Positions 20,701 to 34,236 of a DNA stretch of 64,000 nucleotides are shown here, piece by piece. Source of the DNA: Plasmodium malariae (taxonomy: Eukaryota > Apicomplexa > Aconoidasida > Haemosporida > Plasmodiidae); contig NC_041782.1 in NCBI RefSeq assembly GCF_900090045.1, positions 1,108,501-1,172,500 on the forward strand, written 5' to 3'. The notes below the pieces were generated by a model that searched no databases, was not told the DNA's origin, and worked only from the letters and a program-made list of their open reading frames with translations. The position numbers were made by a program, and so were the translations under genes. The number at the start of each line of letters is the position of its first letter. Positions within the stretch are counted from its first letter, which is position 1.

Positions 20701-23700
20701 TCATCGGTGAAAGTATAAAAGAGATGAAAACACGGATAACAAAAAAAAGACCAAAAAAATATTAACATAGGGAGAATTATAGACAGACATTTTGAGAATA
20801 TAAAAAATGCGCTCTATATTTTTTACGCTTTTATTGTTCTCTTTCGTAGATTGTATATCTGTAATAAAGCTGTTTGTATTTTTTATTTTTTGTACCTTGA
20901 AATTTTTCTTTACTTCACTATTTTGTATTGTGTATTTATATATAGGTGGAATAATGGCTATTGTTTTTTTATTATTTTTATTATTTACAAAATTATTAAA
21001 ATTAGATGAATTTTTTTTATTTTTTGTTATAAAATTCATGCAAATAAATTTTTTATTTTTTTTCAGCTCACACTTTTGTACATGAAAAAGCAAAATATGT
21101 TTTAACATTTTATGAAATATATTTTCCTTTTTTTTTTGCTTTTTTTGTTTTTTCCTTTTTTCCATAATATATTCTTTTTTATTCTTCACATTCATATATT
21201 GAATAATGTAATACTTTGTTGTTAAATTTCTGTGCTTTCTGCATATGGATTTATAATTTACAATAAAGTCGTAAAAGACATATTGAAAAAAATTTTCCAC
21301 AAGTAAATGTTTTTTTATTATATCCTTATCTACGTCTAAATTATTACATAAAATAGAGTATGGATAATACAAATATATATTGTTGTCTTTGTTGTTTTCT
21401 TTATTTTTAAAAGTTGAATTATTCTTGTTCTTATGCTTGATACAGTCATTTACATTACTTCTATTTAACAAACCTTCAATGTATTCGTCATATATATCCA
21501 TCTTGTTAAGGGAGTTCTTTACGTTGCAATATGTATGCCTACAATTTTCGCATCGGCGAGTGCCCCTTTTATATCTATGTTTCTTTCTCCTTGAGTTGGT
21601 ATAATATTTCTTCACTCCTCTATCACTCATAACCTTTCCACTTACTCTATCAGAATTGGACGAACTCAAAATTATTACATCATTGTTCAGATACTTTTTT
21701 GTCATTGTGTTTCTTTCATTTCCATTCTTGCAATGTGCACCACTGCTGTTGTTACGGGTGTTACTGTTACTGTTATGGCTGCTCTTGATATTGTCGTTAC
21801 TGCCATTTTTGCTACCACTTTTACTTTCACCTTTGCTATCACTTTCATTACTCCTCTTATTGCTATCTTTCTTATCTCCGTCAAGGGATATAATCTGCTG
21901 CTCCTCGTGGTGCACACTTGACATATGCAAACCTGATTCCTCACAACTGTTATTGTTCATACTGGTCGTTATACTCTTATACGTGTAAAAGTTCATAAAA
22001 GACTTTTCAACTATCTTATTTTTTAAATCATCTTGTTTTGTTTCATAATTAAAATAATGCAAAATGAAAGGGTAACTGTAGATAGGAGAAAATGGAGGAA
22101 AAGAAATTTTTTTTTTTATTTTTTTTAAAAATGTTTCAAACGGTATTTTATAGTTCATGTAGTAATACGTCTTCTTAATAATATTCTCGACATTTATATC
22201 TTTCCAATTCATATTTTGAAAAATATAATGTGTTTCTGTATACATATTATTATATAAGAGATCCTTTTTTTTTTTATTTGCTAACTCAAGTAATTCTTCC
22301 CTTTTATATAGTATTATGGAACCAGTAAAGTAAATAATAAATATACCATCGTTAGACAATAATGTATCAAATATTCTTGCTAGTCTATCAAACTCTGTCA
22401 GAACATGCGAATAATATGTAACAACCCAGCTCAAGCAAAAAAAAAATTCAGTTCCACTTAATTTCAGGGAGTCTCTAGCTATTTCATAATTTCCGACTTT
22501 GCTACTTTTACCTGTACTGTTCATGCGTTCGTTACGACTAATGCAGTTGTTACAATTGCTGATTCGGTTATTGCCATCATTACCAGTAGAATTATTACCC
22601 CTATTATTATTTCTACCACTAGTGCTACAATTCGCCCCAGCATTTGCACTGCTACTAGTGTGCTTCAAATTTTCATGCTCCTGCTCCATCTGCAACAAGC
22701 AGAAAACGTCGTATACTTCCTTGTCTAAATATTTTAACAACAACCCTATGCACTTAAAAGTATTTTTAATTGATACATCGAGTGATAGTGTTAAGTAATC
22801 TATCATGTAAAATAAGAGAAATCTTTCACACAATAAATAAACTATGTACTCCTTTTTTTTTTTTTTTTTTTTATATTTTATATATTTTTCAAGGTCAATA
22901 TTATTTAGTAGGCATATCTTTTCTATATATTTCTCTTCCATCAGAAACATATTTTTAACGTTGTTAATAAATATGTCATGATCATCTCCCCTTTTACTCT
23001 TCCCTTCCCTCCTCCTCAAGTCGATACCACCTCCATTACTACTGCTATTGCTACTACCACTACTGTTATTGCTACTACCACTACTGTTATTGCTACTACC
23101 ACTACTGTTATTGCTACTACCACTACTGTTATTGCTACTACCACTACTGCTATTACTACTACCACTACTGCAAATAACATCGTTGCTACATTTTTTCTCA
23201 TTCCCTGCAGCGTAAACTCTTCCAACAGACTGGTCATCGGACGGATCACCTCCATGTGATACGCGTCTATCCATATGTTCTGTATATTCCTTCATTTCAT
23301 CAATCCCATGACTTATATGAACATGGTCATAATAATTTTCAGTATAGTAGTTGGTATTTCGTATATATTTAACATCTTTCGAAGGAGTAAATACTGCACA
23401 ATTGCTACCAGTTGCTATGCCACTTCTATACCTTTTTGTAAAAATCAAATTGCATATTTTATTTACTACAAATTTTGATATGAAATATTCTAGGAAGACA
23501 TATTTTTTATATCTTAAAAAAAAGTTATGAAAATATACTGTTACAAAAACAAGGCACACATCATGAACACCTTGTGCATAAAAAATTTTATTAGAATGTT
23601 TATACAAAATACTACATATAACATTTTTTAAAATATACTGGTATTTTTTTTTTATTTCATATATATTATATTTATGAATATTCCATGTGTTTACACTTCT

Positions 23701-24611
23701 TTTCACATCTTTTTTAACCTGCACACGTTCATTTTCTTCTAATAATACACTATCAATTATCCACTTATTCAAGTTTGAATTAAAATTATAATTATGTTTA
23801 ATATTATCTTTTAAATAAGATAAAATATCATTTTTACTGCTTAAGTTATCTTTTCTTATGATATAATCTACTATATATAAATCTACTTCTAGCATATTAT
23901 TATAAATTATTTTCAACAATTTTATTATGAATTTTTTGTTTTTATTTTTATCAAACGTTTCTTTTTCTTTATCTATTTTTAACAAGAAATTTACAATTTT
24001 GTTTGACTCTTTTTTAATAGACTTCTTCGCTTTTCTAATTATTTCGGAGTTAGGTACTCTGTTCATTTTTCTTTTCATTTTATATTTTTTATCTGAAAAG
24101 AAAAAATTAAGTACATGCGAATTTTTACTCTTGGTCTTATTTTCTACCTTCTCTTTTTTAATACAATAAATATCACGAGCACATTTAAAAAATTTTCCTG
24201 ACGAGAAAAATTGAAGGGGACACTTTTTTCTCTGCATCTTACTTGACTTATCTACTGCTGTGTTAATATCATTGGAGTAGTTAGAAGCGAGCGATGATAA
24301 AGATGATGAACCATGAGTAGAAGACGACGAACTAACACCATCGGATAAATACAACGAATTTTCCAATGAAGAGTGATCTAATGAACCTAAGGGAATGGAG
24401 GGTAGGGGTCTCGTACACGATACAGATGAAAACGATTTTGTTGACGAGCTGTAGGAGAAAGCCGAATCGTAGTACTCCATCCCCCTTTTTTTTAAGAAAA
24501 TTGGATTCTTAGCATTTCTGCTATTGCTTCCACTGCTACTACCTTCATTGTTGCTTCCATCGTTATAATTGTCATTTTTTTTTTTTTTTTTTTTTCTTCC
24601 CCTTTTTTTGC

Positions 24612-24650
<39 letters not shown>

Positions 24651-25689
24651 CATCTATGTTCGCGTTCCTCGACTTAACATTTTGCGTATGTAAAGCGCGC
24701 TTCTCACACCGGGGTGCTCTTAACTCCTTTCCCCCAACTGCATATATGCTACAACTCTGTTTATCACTAGTCCTTAGGAAATATTCACAATGATCAGTTC
24801 GATTGGTAGCATACCTGATGTTAGTTATGTTACTACTGTTAGGGATCTCATTTTCCTGTAGTTTCCTTTCATTACACTTGCCCAACAAACTTGCTGCATC
24901 CCCCTCCTTATAACCGACACAAGTGTTAATCTTTCCGCAATTCAGCCCATAGGAAGAAAGAAATTCCTTCTTTTCCTGGCATGAACAGTTATCATAATGG
25001 TATATTTTATTCTGCTTTTGTTTTTTCGATACTCTATTCCTTTTTCCTGTATTATTATGTTCCCTACTTATACAAGTTGATAAAAAAGAATTTTTCGATT
25101 TTTTTTTCTTCCATTTTAACTTGAAATGTTTAACATAATTGATATATTTGAATTTTTTTTTATATTTCTTACATAATATTGATATAGGATGTTCATTATA
25201 ATTTTTTTCCTTCGATAAGTTAATATTAAATCCTAATAATAGTAACCACAATTTTTGTCTTAATTTATTATTCTGAAATCCACCTGGTGTAAATGAAAAA
25301 AATTTTATTAACTCATAGAGTTTTCTTTTTTCATTTGTTGTTGCATTTTCATATATTTTAAAAATTTTTTTTAAATATGTTAATTTCTCATCATTCGTTT
25401 CTTCATATTTATCAAAATGATTTTTATATATTGTTACATTATTTAACACATATAATTTATTATCATGCCCATTATTATTTACCATACAGTGTTTCTGAAC
25501 ATATAATATATATCCATTTTTTTTTTTTATTTGTAATTTTTTTTTATCAAATAATTCACTGTCACTATAATTTTTTTCTCGATATATAGAATATTTTATT
25601 TTATTTTTTTTTTTTTTTTTATACAAATTGTCAAAATCTAAGCAGCTATAATAGCCTTTTGCCCTTTGTTTTTTTAAAGGAACTTTCAT
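20701..25689 (-). CDS. TBC-domain Rab GTPase-activating protein, TBC1D20/Gyp8 type, tail-anchored
   Basis: A 1662-residue protein whose TBC domain is split by low-complexity inserts. An early segment FFSFTPGGFQNNKLRQKLWL is the usual TBC entry (G..R..LW). The catalytic arginine finger is in VKKDVKRSV (about residue 658; IxxDxxR pattern) and the glutamine finger in FYAQGVHD (about 703; YxQG pattern), so both GAP residues are kept. The distal half FFFCLSWVVTYYSHVLTEFD and IIYFTGSIILYKREELLELA aligns with human TBC1D20 (FALSWLITWFGHVLSDF, IYFAAVIVLYREQEVL). The C-terminus has one hydrophobic helix (about 1635-1658) and a short tail, matching the ER tail anchor of TBC1D20, whose substrates are Rab1/Rab2. 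Ser/Asn repeats at about 840-880 and 1300-1370 are inserts. Role in ER-Golgi traffic is inferred from the family. Confidence 0.86.
23030..23170 (-). repeat. 18-base coding repeat (Ser-Ser-Gly-Ser-Asn-Asn) in the TBC protein
   Basis: About six near-identical copies of an 18-base unit encode a GSSNNS array within an insert of the TBC domain. Codon usage is almost invariant between copies, showing recent slippage. Confidence 0.85.
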
Positions 25690-26659
25690 ATTATAACTCC
25701 TTTAAATATACTTACTCATTTGGACATACTTTGGCGGGAGAGAAGGAAAAAAAATGGGCAAATAATGCAGCAATAATGTAGAAAAAATTAAGTAAAAATA
25801 GGGAATTAATGAAGTATATATGAAGTACAAATAAGGAAAAGAATGTATGTGTGTGTGTGTGCGTGGGTGGGAAAACAAATACAAGCATAAATAGAAGATT
25901 AACTGGGAATGAAATCCAATCAATTTGTCAAAACGAGAAAAAATTAAAATAGAGTAAAATAAAAATAGAAATAAAAAAACATACGTTCTCTATCTTATAA
26001 CACGTAAAAAAAAAATATAACACACACTTAATTATGTGAATACAAAAAAATTATTATTATTTTATTTTTTTTTTTTTTTTTCTTCCTTCTCCCCTCAATA
26101 AAATTAGGAAATAAATTTACCTAAGAGCAAATTCAAATTCAAATGCTTCTCTATGAACTTTTAAGAAAACATATCAGTAGAGCTATAAAAAGAGAGTTGA
26201 CAAGGATATCTGCATTCACACATGTATTTGTGTGTGTATATATAGTATATATATACGAATGTACATGTGTATATGCATACGAATAGCCACCTTTTCGCAC
26301 TGTTATATCATGATGCGTCATACACTTTCAAGTTTCTGAGATCTTTCACAATAATGTTTGCATACTATCCCTTCAGTTCAATAAATTTCCTTTTTTCCGC
26401 TTTCGACCTCACACATTTGAGAACAAAGGAAAAAAAAAAGTAGTTTTCTCTTTCCTCTTTACATAAAAAATTTTAAATTTAATTTTCACATATTAAGTAC
26501 ATGTAATCAAACTGGTCATACCAAAAATTTGATATAAACTCATAAACTTTTTTTTATGATCAGTACATCATTAGAAACAAAAAAAAAAAAAGAAGAAAAA
26601 GAAAAAGAAAAAGAAAGGAAAAAAGGGAAAAAAAAAAGAAGGCAAGGATGTTTATTTAA

Positions 26660-26704
<45 letters not shown>

Positions 26705-28428
26705 CAATAAATACAAAAATATCCGGGAGCACAAAAAATTAACAACGACGAAATTTAAAATTAATTCTACGTTTTACCACAAAACTTTACATAAATGTAC
26801 ATGCATGTGATATATATATGTACATGTATGCGTAAATATATATATATATATATGCATATAAACGTGTGTGCAAAAATATGTTCTATATTCTTAAATATAT
26901 GTACATACCTTTAGACTTTTACCGAAAATAAAAAAAATGAAAAATGGAAAACTTATGGATTTAATATAATTAATCGTAAAATACCCACGTTCGTAATACG
27001 AACAACAACATGAACGTCATACTATGTTTAATGTTCTCCACCTCATTGCATAGAATATACATACACACACAGTTACATATATATACGTACATACAAGCAT
27101 ATATGTGTACATAAATACACTTGTTACCATTTTCTGGTTTTCCTAAATAAGTCCTTTATGCCACAAAAGCAATACTAACACTACACTGTCTAATGTAAAA
27201 ATGTGTACTAAACAGTTTTGAAATATAATAAACAGTAAATAATTTATTCAAACGATTAAGTAGTTTGTGTATAAGTATGCATGTATATAAGTATGCATGT
27301 ATATAAGTATGCATGTATATAAGTATGCATGTATATAAGTATGCATGTATATAAGTATGCATGTATATAAGTATGCATGTACATAAGTATACATGTATAT
27401 AAGTTTGCATGTATGTACATATGTATAAACGTACGAGCATAAGTATGTATATACCTTTCAAGTTATATCTTTTTTGGGGGAAAAGAATTGCTTCCTGATT
27501 TTTCAAGTTATGCTGACTTTATATCCTCCCTTATCTTTTTTTCTTAATTATTTTTAAACATTGCGTTAATAAATAATGAAAAAAAAAATTTAGCTAGTAC
27601 ACAAGTTATTTACTTTTTCTTTTTCCGTAACGAAAGAAATATTTCACAACTACATTTGTTTTCAGCGCCCATTATGTAAATGAATTATTTATTTACAATT
27701 AAATGTATATATATATATATATATACATACTTACAAACACTCATATATACATACGCATGTACACATAGGAAGCTATGCATATAACAGGAGGGTAAGATTT
27801 ATTAAAATTCAGTATAATAAATAGATATCATGTTTTATGCATCATACACATAAAGTGCATAATGTATTTATTTATTTATTTTTTTTTTTTTCTTTTCTTC
27901 ACTAACTATTTCATTGAGAAATATTTTTAATAAAGCTCCTTAAAATTAAACGAAAACTTTTACGCGTACGTACATTAATACAAACATTCATAAACGCGTA
28001 AACACAGTAGATGATTATAAACATTATATATACATATTATTACATATTTGTAACGAATGACAATATTTGACACAGCTGATACTCAAAATAAATATGCATA
28101 TGTATGTAAATAAATCCAAAAAAATTTTCTTTGCAAATGATTTACAGTAACATAATAAAAAAAAAAAAATAAATTTAGAAAAAATAAATTTTAATAGTTA
28201 CATCATTTTGTGAAGGAATTGAAAATATCTTTTTTTTTTTAATAAAAATATATATCTTAAAGAAAAGCGGAATATAATACATATATATATATATATATAT
28301 GTTTGTATATACACGTGTAAGTACATATTTAAAGTAAATTTCACATTTTTACAAAAAGTTGTAAGGAAGAAACTAAAAAAAAAGAAAGGATTTATCTTAA
28401 TTTTTCATTTAAAAATAATACCATAAAA
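25690..28428. other. divergent intergenic region between the TBC gene and TMA7
   Basis: About 2.7 kb with (GT)n near 25848-25860, (TA)n near 26663-26698 and 26834-26855, and a 16-base minisatellite at 27270-27420. One short coding-like frame starts at 26143 (see findings). No gene is firmly supported. Confidence 0.55.
27270..27420. repeat. 16-base minisatellite (AAGTATGCATGTATAT)
   Basis: About nine copies, the last two degenerate. Confidence 0.92.
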
Positions 28429-29425
28429 ATGCCATTAAATGTACAGGTTAATTTTAAGCGATACTTTTAGCACACTTATTGGAAATAAAGAAATTCCAAA
28501 AAAAAACAAAAAATTTTACTTTAACTTTTTACAAATTTTGAAAATTATTTTTTTCATTTGCATTATTATTATTTTTTTTTTTTTATAATTACTGTAGGGA
28601 GGAAAAAAAAAACCTCTAAAAGCTGCGAAAAAGGGAGTAGTTGAAATGACGGAGGAAGATAAAGCTTTTAAAAAGGAAATGGCAGAAAAGAAAAAGTAAT
28701 AGTCAAGAAGAAGATGCATATATATATGTGAGCTTAAGTACAAATGTAAATATCGGTTTATGTAACATTGCTACGTTTTCGCTGTTACATTTCAAAAGTA
28801 TTTTACGTAAAGCTAAACATGTATAGAATTGTTATTTCTGTTTACTTTTTTTTTTTTTTTTTTTTAATATATGCATAAAAAAGCACATGTGAGCTCCTTT
28901 GTTACTGTGTGTAATCGTTACAGTATTTCACTGTTCATACTTTCACCACAGGACAGTGTAATGTGCATTTGTATATATACGTGTATATATGTATGTATGT
29001 ATGTATTATATATGTATGTATGTATTATATATGTATGTATGTATTATATATGTATGTATGTATTATATATGTATGTATGTATTATATATGTATATGTATT
29101 ATATATGTATGTATGTATATATATGTATGTATGTATTATATATGTATGTATGTATTATATATGTATGTATGTATTATATATGTATGTATGTATTATATAT
29201 GTAAGTATGTATTATATATGTATGTATGTATTATATATGTATGTATGTATTATATATGTAAGTATGTATTATATATGTATGTGTATGCATGTATGCATGC
29301 ATATAACATACGTATGTGTATTTGCATATGTGTCTTCATCTTTTTTTCCCTTTGTTCTGAATTCATTTATACGCAGAGCCGAGGAGGAAGCCAAGAAGAA
29401 GCTCTTGAATGCAAAGAAAAAATAG
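28429..29425 (+). CDS. TMA7: translation machinery-associated protein 7 (TMA7/CCDC72), three exons
   Basis: A 54-residue, highly charged protein of the TMA7 family, a small ribosome-associated factor. Exons are 28429-28446, 28598-28695 and 29377-29425, too short individually to show as long open frames. The first exon encodes MPLNVQ and ends CAG|GTTAAT. The second begins after TGTAG and gives [20 protein letters not shown] then DKAFKKEMAEKK; human TMA7 has [34 protein letters not shown]. The third begins after ACGCAG and adds AEEEAKKKLLNAKKK before TAG. Phases are 0 then 2 and fit exactly. The protein lacks the C-terminal GPLATGGIKKSGKK tail of animal and yeast members, so it is shorter than the usual 64 residues. 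Intron 2 contains a 19-base minisatellite. RPS3A follows on the same strand. Confidence 0.88.
28985..29285. repeat. 19-base minisatellite in TMA7 intron 2
   Basis: About 15 copies of a GTATGTATGTATTATATAT unit. A 19-base unit rotates the frame each copy, so the array is open in all three plus frames and yields spurious Tyr/Cys/Met frames. Confidence 0.92.
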
Positions 29426-31500
29426 GTATTCACTTTTTTAGTTTACGTGTAAATATATGAAACATGGAAAATAAATGAACACTTATTTCCAAATTAACTG
29501 TAAAACTTATGGCGTACAACATATATATATATATATATATTGAATCTTTTACAAGAGAAATTATATGAATAAAATGGGAAAAAAAAAAAAAATTAATAAT
29601 ACCGCAAAATTAAATATAACAGAACAATCTTACATTATTTTTTAAAAAAAATCTCAGTAAGAATAGTATGTGTTTCTTCTTTTTTTTTTTTTTCTTAACT
29701 ATTTAAGTTTATTTTTATAGATTAAATATTGAAATATATGTACAATATGTACAGGGCATGAAATAACAAAAAAAAACAAAAAATAAAATGCAACTGCTCT
29801 TTTTATATGAAAAGAGATGAAAAAAAAAAAAAAAAAATCTTCTTTTAAATGATTACAACTTTTTTTTTAAATGTTACAACGTTTTCTGTTTTCTTTGAAA
29901 GTGAAAGGATATAGACGTTGAACGAAATTTATAGAAAGACCCCTTGTATATGTTGAAAGGGGGCAAACGAATAATGAGTAAAGATTCCTATTGGACTATA
30001 GCTTTTAAAAAAAATTAAATTAATGATTAATACATAAATATTTATACATATATATATACATATAATTTAACGAAAAATTTTAAATAATAAAACAATCAGG
30101 ATGTGTAAGTTTGTATTACAAAAATAAGGAAGTTGCAAGCGTATTATTAATAACGATATACATATATATGTATATATGAGTGTATAAGCGTGTATGTATA
30201 TATATGGACAACATTACAAAATATGGATTGTAGATATGCATTATTAATTAATTTTAAAATTAGTTCTCTATCTTTAAGGCGTTTCCCATTTTATTTTTGT
30301 TCATACTCTCTTCATATATTATTGCACAGTTATAATTAAAAATTTTTTTTTTTTTTTTTCTTGTTTATTTAACGCAAAAAAGAAAATAAACCGTTATAAA
30401 TTCTTATACGCTACTTTGTTTTCGCAGTACTATATTTTGCAAGGGGCGTTTCTTTTATTCTACTACTCTTTGCTCTATAGTATTATTTCATTTCTTTTTA
30501 TTTTAACACAGAACAGTTAATTCACATTTAAACATCTAAATTCACCTAGAATAAACATACACAATATATATTTATTTGCTCACGTGTTTAGTATATGTTA
30601 ACCCATTTCATTTTATTTTACTCCTTTATTTTTTTAATTTTTTTTTTTTTTTGTTTTCATGCCTTTGAACTTGTAAATGAACTTTTTAAAAATTTACAGG
30701 TGCTCGCAAAAAAAAAAAAATAAAATAAAATAATAATTAAAATAAACGAAGTCAAGCACAGTAGCTCTCATATTTTAGGGGGGGGGGAAAAAAAAAATTA
30801 CATTCCTCCTATTAATTTTATATGAAGATTAGATTCTGAATTAGTATGAACATGTACTAATATAAATATAAATTATACGTCATATTATATAGTAATACAA
30901 ATGAAAATAAGCATGTGAGTGAACGAAAAATATATATTATGTAAGGAATGACGGTGGCTTTTAAGCCTCATACCCCTTTATCACTACGAAAAGTTCAAAA
31001 AACTATGAAAAATGACTACATATATTTTGTTCATAACCCAATGAGTGCATAAAAACTGAACAAAATGCGCAAATTTTATTTTCATAAGAAATAAAATAAT
31101 AATACTGCAGTTTTGAAAAAATTATATCGCAAATGCTACATAAAATATATGCAATAAGAGTACACATGGCAACAAACAAAATATGAAAAGCGTATTGTAA
31201 AGGAAAAATACTTGACCAAACCTTAAATTAGCTTGATAAAAAAAAATACATAAATATGTATACATATGCATATTGTAAATGTATAACATATAATAATTAT
31301 ATGTTTGTTGTTACATATATATATGAAAACACAATAAATTGTATCGAACGCAGAAAAAGCATTTTCGCACATATTATTTAAAATTAAAAAGAAAAGAAAA
31401 ATCCAAAATTTTAAGTTTTTCATTACTTTGTTTACTCCGCATATTTAAATTTTTTTACATTTTATATTATTTCCCTTTTCACATTTATTTAACTGAGAAA
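29426..31500. other. intergenic region between TMA7 and RPS3A
   Basis: About 2.1 kb with poly-A/T runs, a G10 run followed by poly-A at 30778-30797, and a hairpin with a C/G-rich stem at 29940-29962. It must contain the RPS3A promoter. No protein gene is supported. Confidence 0.55.
29940..29962 (+). other. CCCCTT...AAGGGG stem-loop in intergenic DNA
   Basis: CCCCTT at 29940-29945 pairs perfectly with AAGGGG at 29957-29962 across an 11-base loop. No tRNA or snRNA signature was recognised around it. It may be part of a structured non-coding RNA or be chance. Confidence 0.3.
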
Positions 31501-32894
31501 ATGGCAGTTGGAAAAAACAAGAGAACATCGAAAGGAAAAAAAGGTGGAAAGAAAAAAGTAACTGATGTTTTTACAAAAAAAGAATGGTATGACTTAAAGG
31601 CCCCCAAAATGTTTCTGGTGAGAAATTTTGGTAAAACACTTGTTACAAAAACTATTGGAAAAAGTAAGTGGAAAAGATAAAAGAAGTTAAAATGGAGCTC
31701 ATTTTTTTTTTTTTCTTTTTTTTTTTTTTTGTTAATGAATTATGCTGACTTGTTCATGTGTTTTTTTTGTAAAATGAAATGCGATCTAAAATATGTAACT
31801 TAAAATGTATAAAATATATGTTACAGTTTTTGAAATATGTAACTAATTACATGTTGGAATTCGCCCATGTAATCAGTTTTCTACCACAATGTTATATATG
31901 AATAACACCTTGCTTCATATTGCCATTTTATCATACATTTTTTGCAAGTTGTTTCTCACGCACTTTTTGCAAGCAGTTTTTTATGCACAGTTTGCCTACT
32001 TTTTATGTACACATTATTTACAACCTGACGTGTTCATATAATATAATGTATGTGTACCTGTGTGCGTTTACACAGTTGCTTACGTTATTACATATGATTG
32101 TTTGTATTTATATTTTTTTTGATGGATCAGATGTTTTTATTAAATAACATACCATTTTAATTTCGTTTCTTTTCATTTTATTCTCTTGCCATTCTGTTTT
32201 TATTTTGTTTCCATTATGCTGCCATTATCTTTTCATTTTTTTTGTTTTTGTACGCCTTCCCCCGTTAGAACTGGCAACTGATAGCTTGAAGGGAAGAATT
32301 TATGAAGTGAACTTAGCTGACTTGAATAATGATGAAGATCAGGCACATAAGAAAATAAAGCTGAGTTGTGATCATATTATAAATAGAGATTGCTACACAG
32401 ATTTTTGTGGATTAAGTATTACAAGGGATAAGTTATGCTCTTTAATAAGAAAAGGGTATACCCTAATTGAAGGTTTTACAGATGTAAAAACTATTGATAA
32501 TTACCATTTAAGAATGTTCTGTATTGCTTTCACGAAAAAACGACAAAATCAAACTAGAACAACATGTTATGCGCAAACTAGCCAAATTAAAAAAATACGA
32601 AAAAAAATGGTAGATATTATGAATGCTGAGGCGAGCAAGGTTTTATTAAAAGATTTAGTAAAAAAATTTATTCCGGAATCTATAGTTAAGGAAGTTGAAA
32701 AACAATGTAAGAAAATTTTTCCCTTACAAAATGTTTTAATTAGAAAAGTAAAAATTTTAAAAAGACCCAAATTAGATATTTCGAAACTAATGGAATTGCA
32801 CACAGACCCAAAAGAAGATTCAGGAAAAACTGTTAAGGCCTTACCAGAGTCCAAAGAGGCTACTAACATTTTAACTGCTGAACTTAAGCATTAA
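31501..32894 (+). CDS. RPS3A: 40S ribosomal protein eS1 (RPS3A), two exons
   Basis: Small-subunit ribosomal protein eS1, 262 residues. Exon 1 is 31501-31663 and exon 2 is 32269-32894. The donor AAAAA|GTAAGT leaves one base (A), and the acceptor CCGTTAG|AA supplies two, restoring Lys in [14 protein letters not shown]. Conserved blocks are [111 protein letters not shown] and [19 protein letters not shown], all in the order of human RPS3A. The C-terminal tail after KLMELHTDP is Ser/Lys-rich and variable, as is usual. The 605-base intron contains poly-T runs. I looked for a C/D snoRNA in it and found none. Confidence 0.98.
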
Positions 32895-33512
32895 AAGCAA
32901 GTGGATAAATAGCTTTTTTTAATGCATTGTAGAACTTTTCATAAGCTCATACCAGTATGGGGCGTACATATGTATATGTATGTATATATATACCATTACG
33001 CAGTTTATATACTTGTGTATATATGTCTCCATTTCAGCCATTTCAATTTTTTTTTTTTTTAAATACATATTTGTACATTTTATTGCACATCTATATATGT
33101 ATACATACATATGTACATAAACACATCCTCGTGCATATGCGCTTATACGTGAATATGGAAGTGTTAATGTTGTACCTATTTACATTGTATTTAAAGAATG
33201 GAGTCTTTTTTCGTTTTTTATAAATTTTTTTAAAATACATTTTTTATGAAAAACATGATATTATATATATATATATATATATGTATGCGTATATATTTAA
33301 AAAAAAAAAAAAAAAAAGTCAAGGTTGAAGTCAAAGACAAGGTTAAATCAAAAAATGTGTAAGCATATACTTTGAAAGTAAGAATTATTATTTTTTTTTT
33401 TTTATCTTGTATAGGAAAATTAAAGGTAAAAAATTAGTTCAGTTTTATAATTAATAATAAAAGTACGTTGTGATGGAAGTTATCCTGAGTAACTTGTTAA
33501 GGTGAAGAAGTT
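32895..33512. other. convergent intergenic region
   Basis: It separates the 3' ends of RPS3A and the coiled-coil gene. It contains (TA)n at about 33263-33282 and poly-A at 33300-33317. Nothing else is seen. Confidence 0.6.
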
Positions 33513-34196
33513 CTAATTTATTTTATTTTTTTTACTAATGTTCTGCAATCTAATTAATAGAGGCTTTAGATCTGTCGTAAAAAAATAAAGAGAAAGAAAG
33601 CATTTTAAAGTAGAATAATAAATTATATCGTCATTGGAAAAAAAATGAAAAAAGAAAAATCAAAAGTAAAAGCAAAAGGGAAAAATAATTTGAATAGTGG
33701 ATAATATGCTTAGAAATATGTTCTATGTTTTTTGTACCCTTTTCTTGTTCGTATTGGACATGGGTTTTTTTAAATATTTCTTTAATGTTAATCAACAAGT
33801 CCTTAAATAGAAAAACAGAAATAAACGAAACAGTTGATGTTACATGGATATACTTGCTATTTTGCCATACGAGTACATAATATATGTGTGCTTATATACA
33901 TAAATATATATGCTTATGTGGACATACATACATGTACATTTATGTGCATATACATGGGCATTTATGCACACATAACAAGAGAAATGGTTAATTTTTACGT
34001 TTAGCATATTTGAATGTTTGCTTATTTCAAGTTCAATTTTTTCCACTTGTTCCTCAAGTTTTTTTCTTTTTTCTTCCACAATAATATTTTTATTCTTAAG
34101 GATACTTGCCTTTTCTTTTTTAAGCTCTACTATTTTTTTTTTAAATAATTTAAGAAATGTATTTTTTACGAAATGCAATGGCAGGCAAGTTGGAGG

Positions 34197-34236
<40 letters not shown>

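Noticed and set aside
28871..29460. Overlapping plus frames of 165-184 residues rich in Met/Tyr/Cys
   Set aside because: They come from the 19-base minisatellite inside TMA7 intron 2; only the last residues are real (TMA7 exon 3).
31664..32268. Possible intronic snoRNA in RPS3A
   Set aside because: CTGA-like boxes occur, but there is no RTGATGA box or terminal stem, so there is no support.
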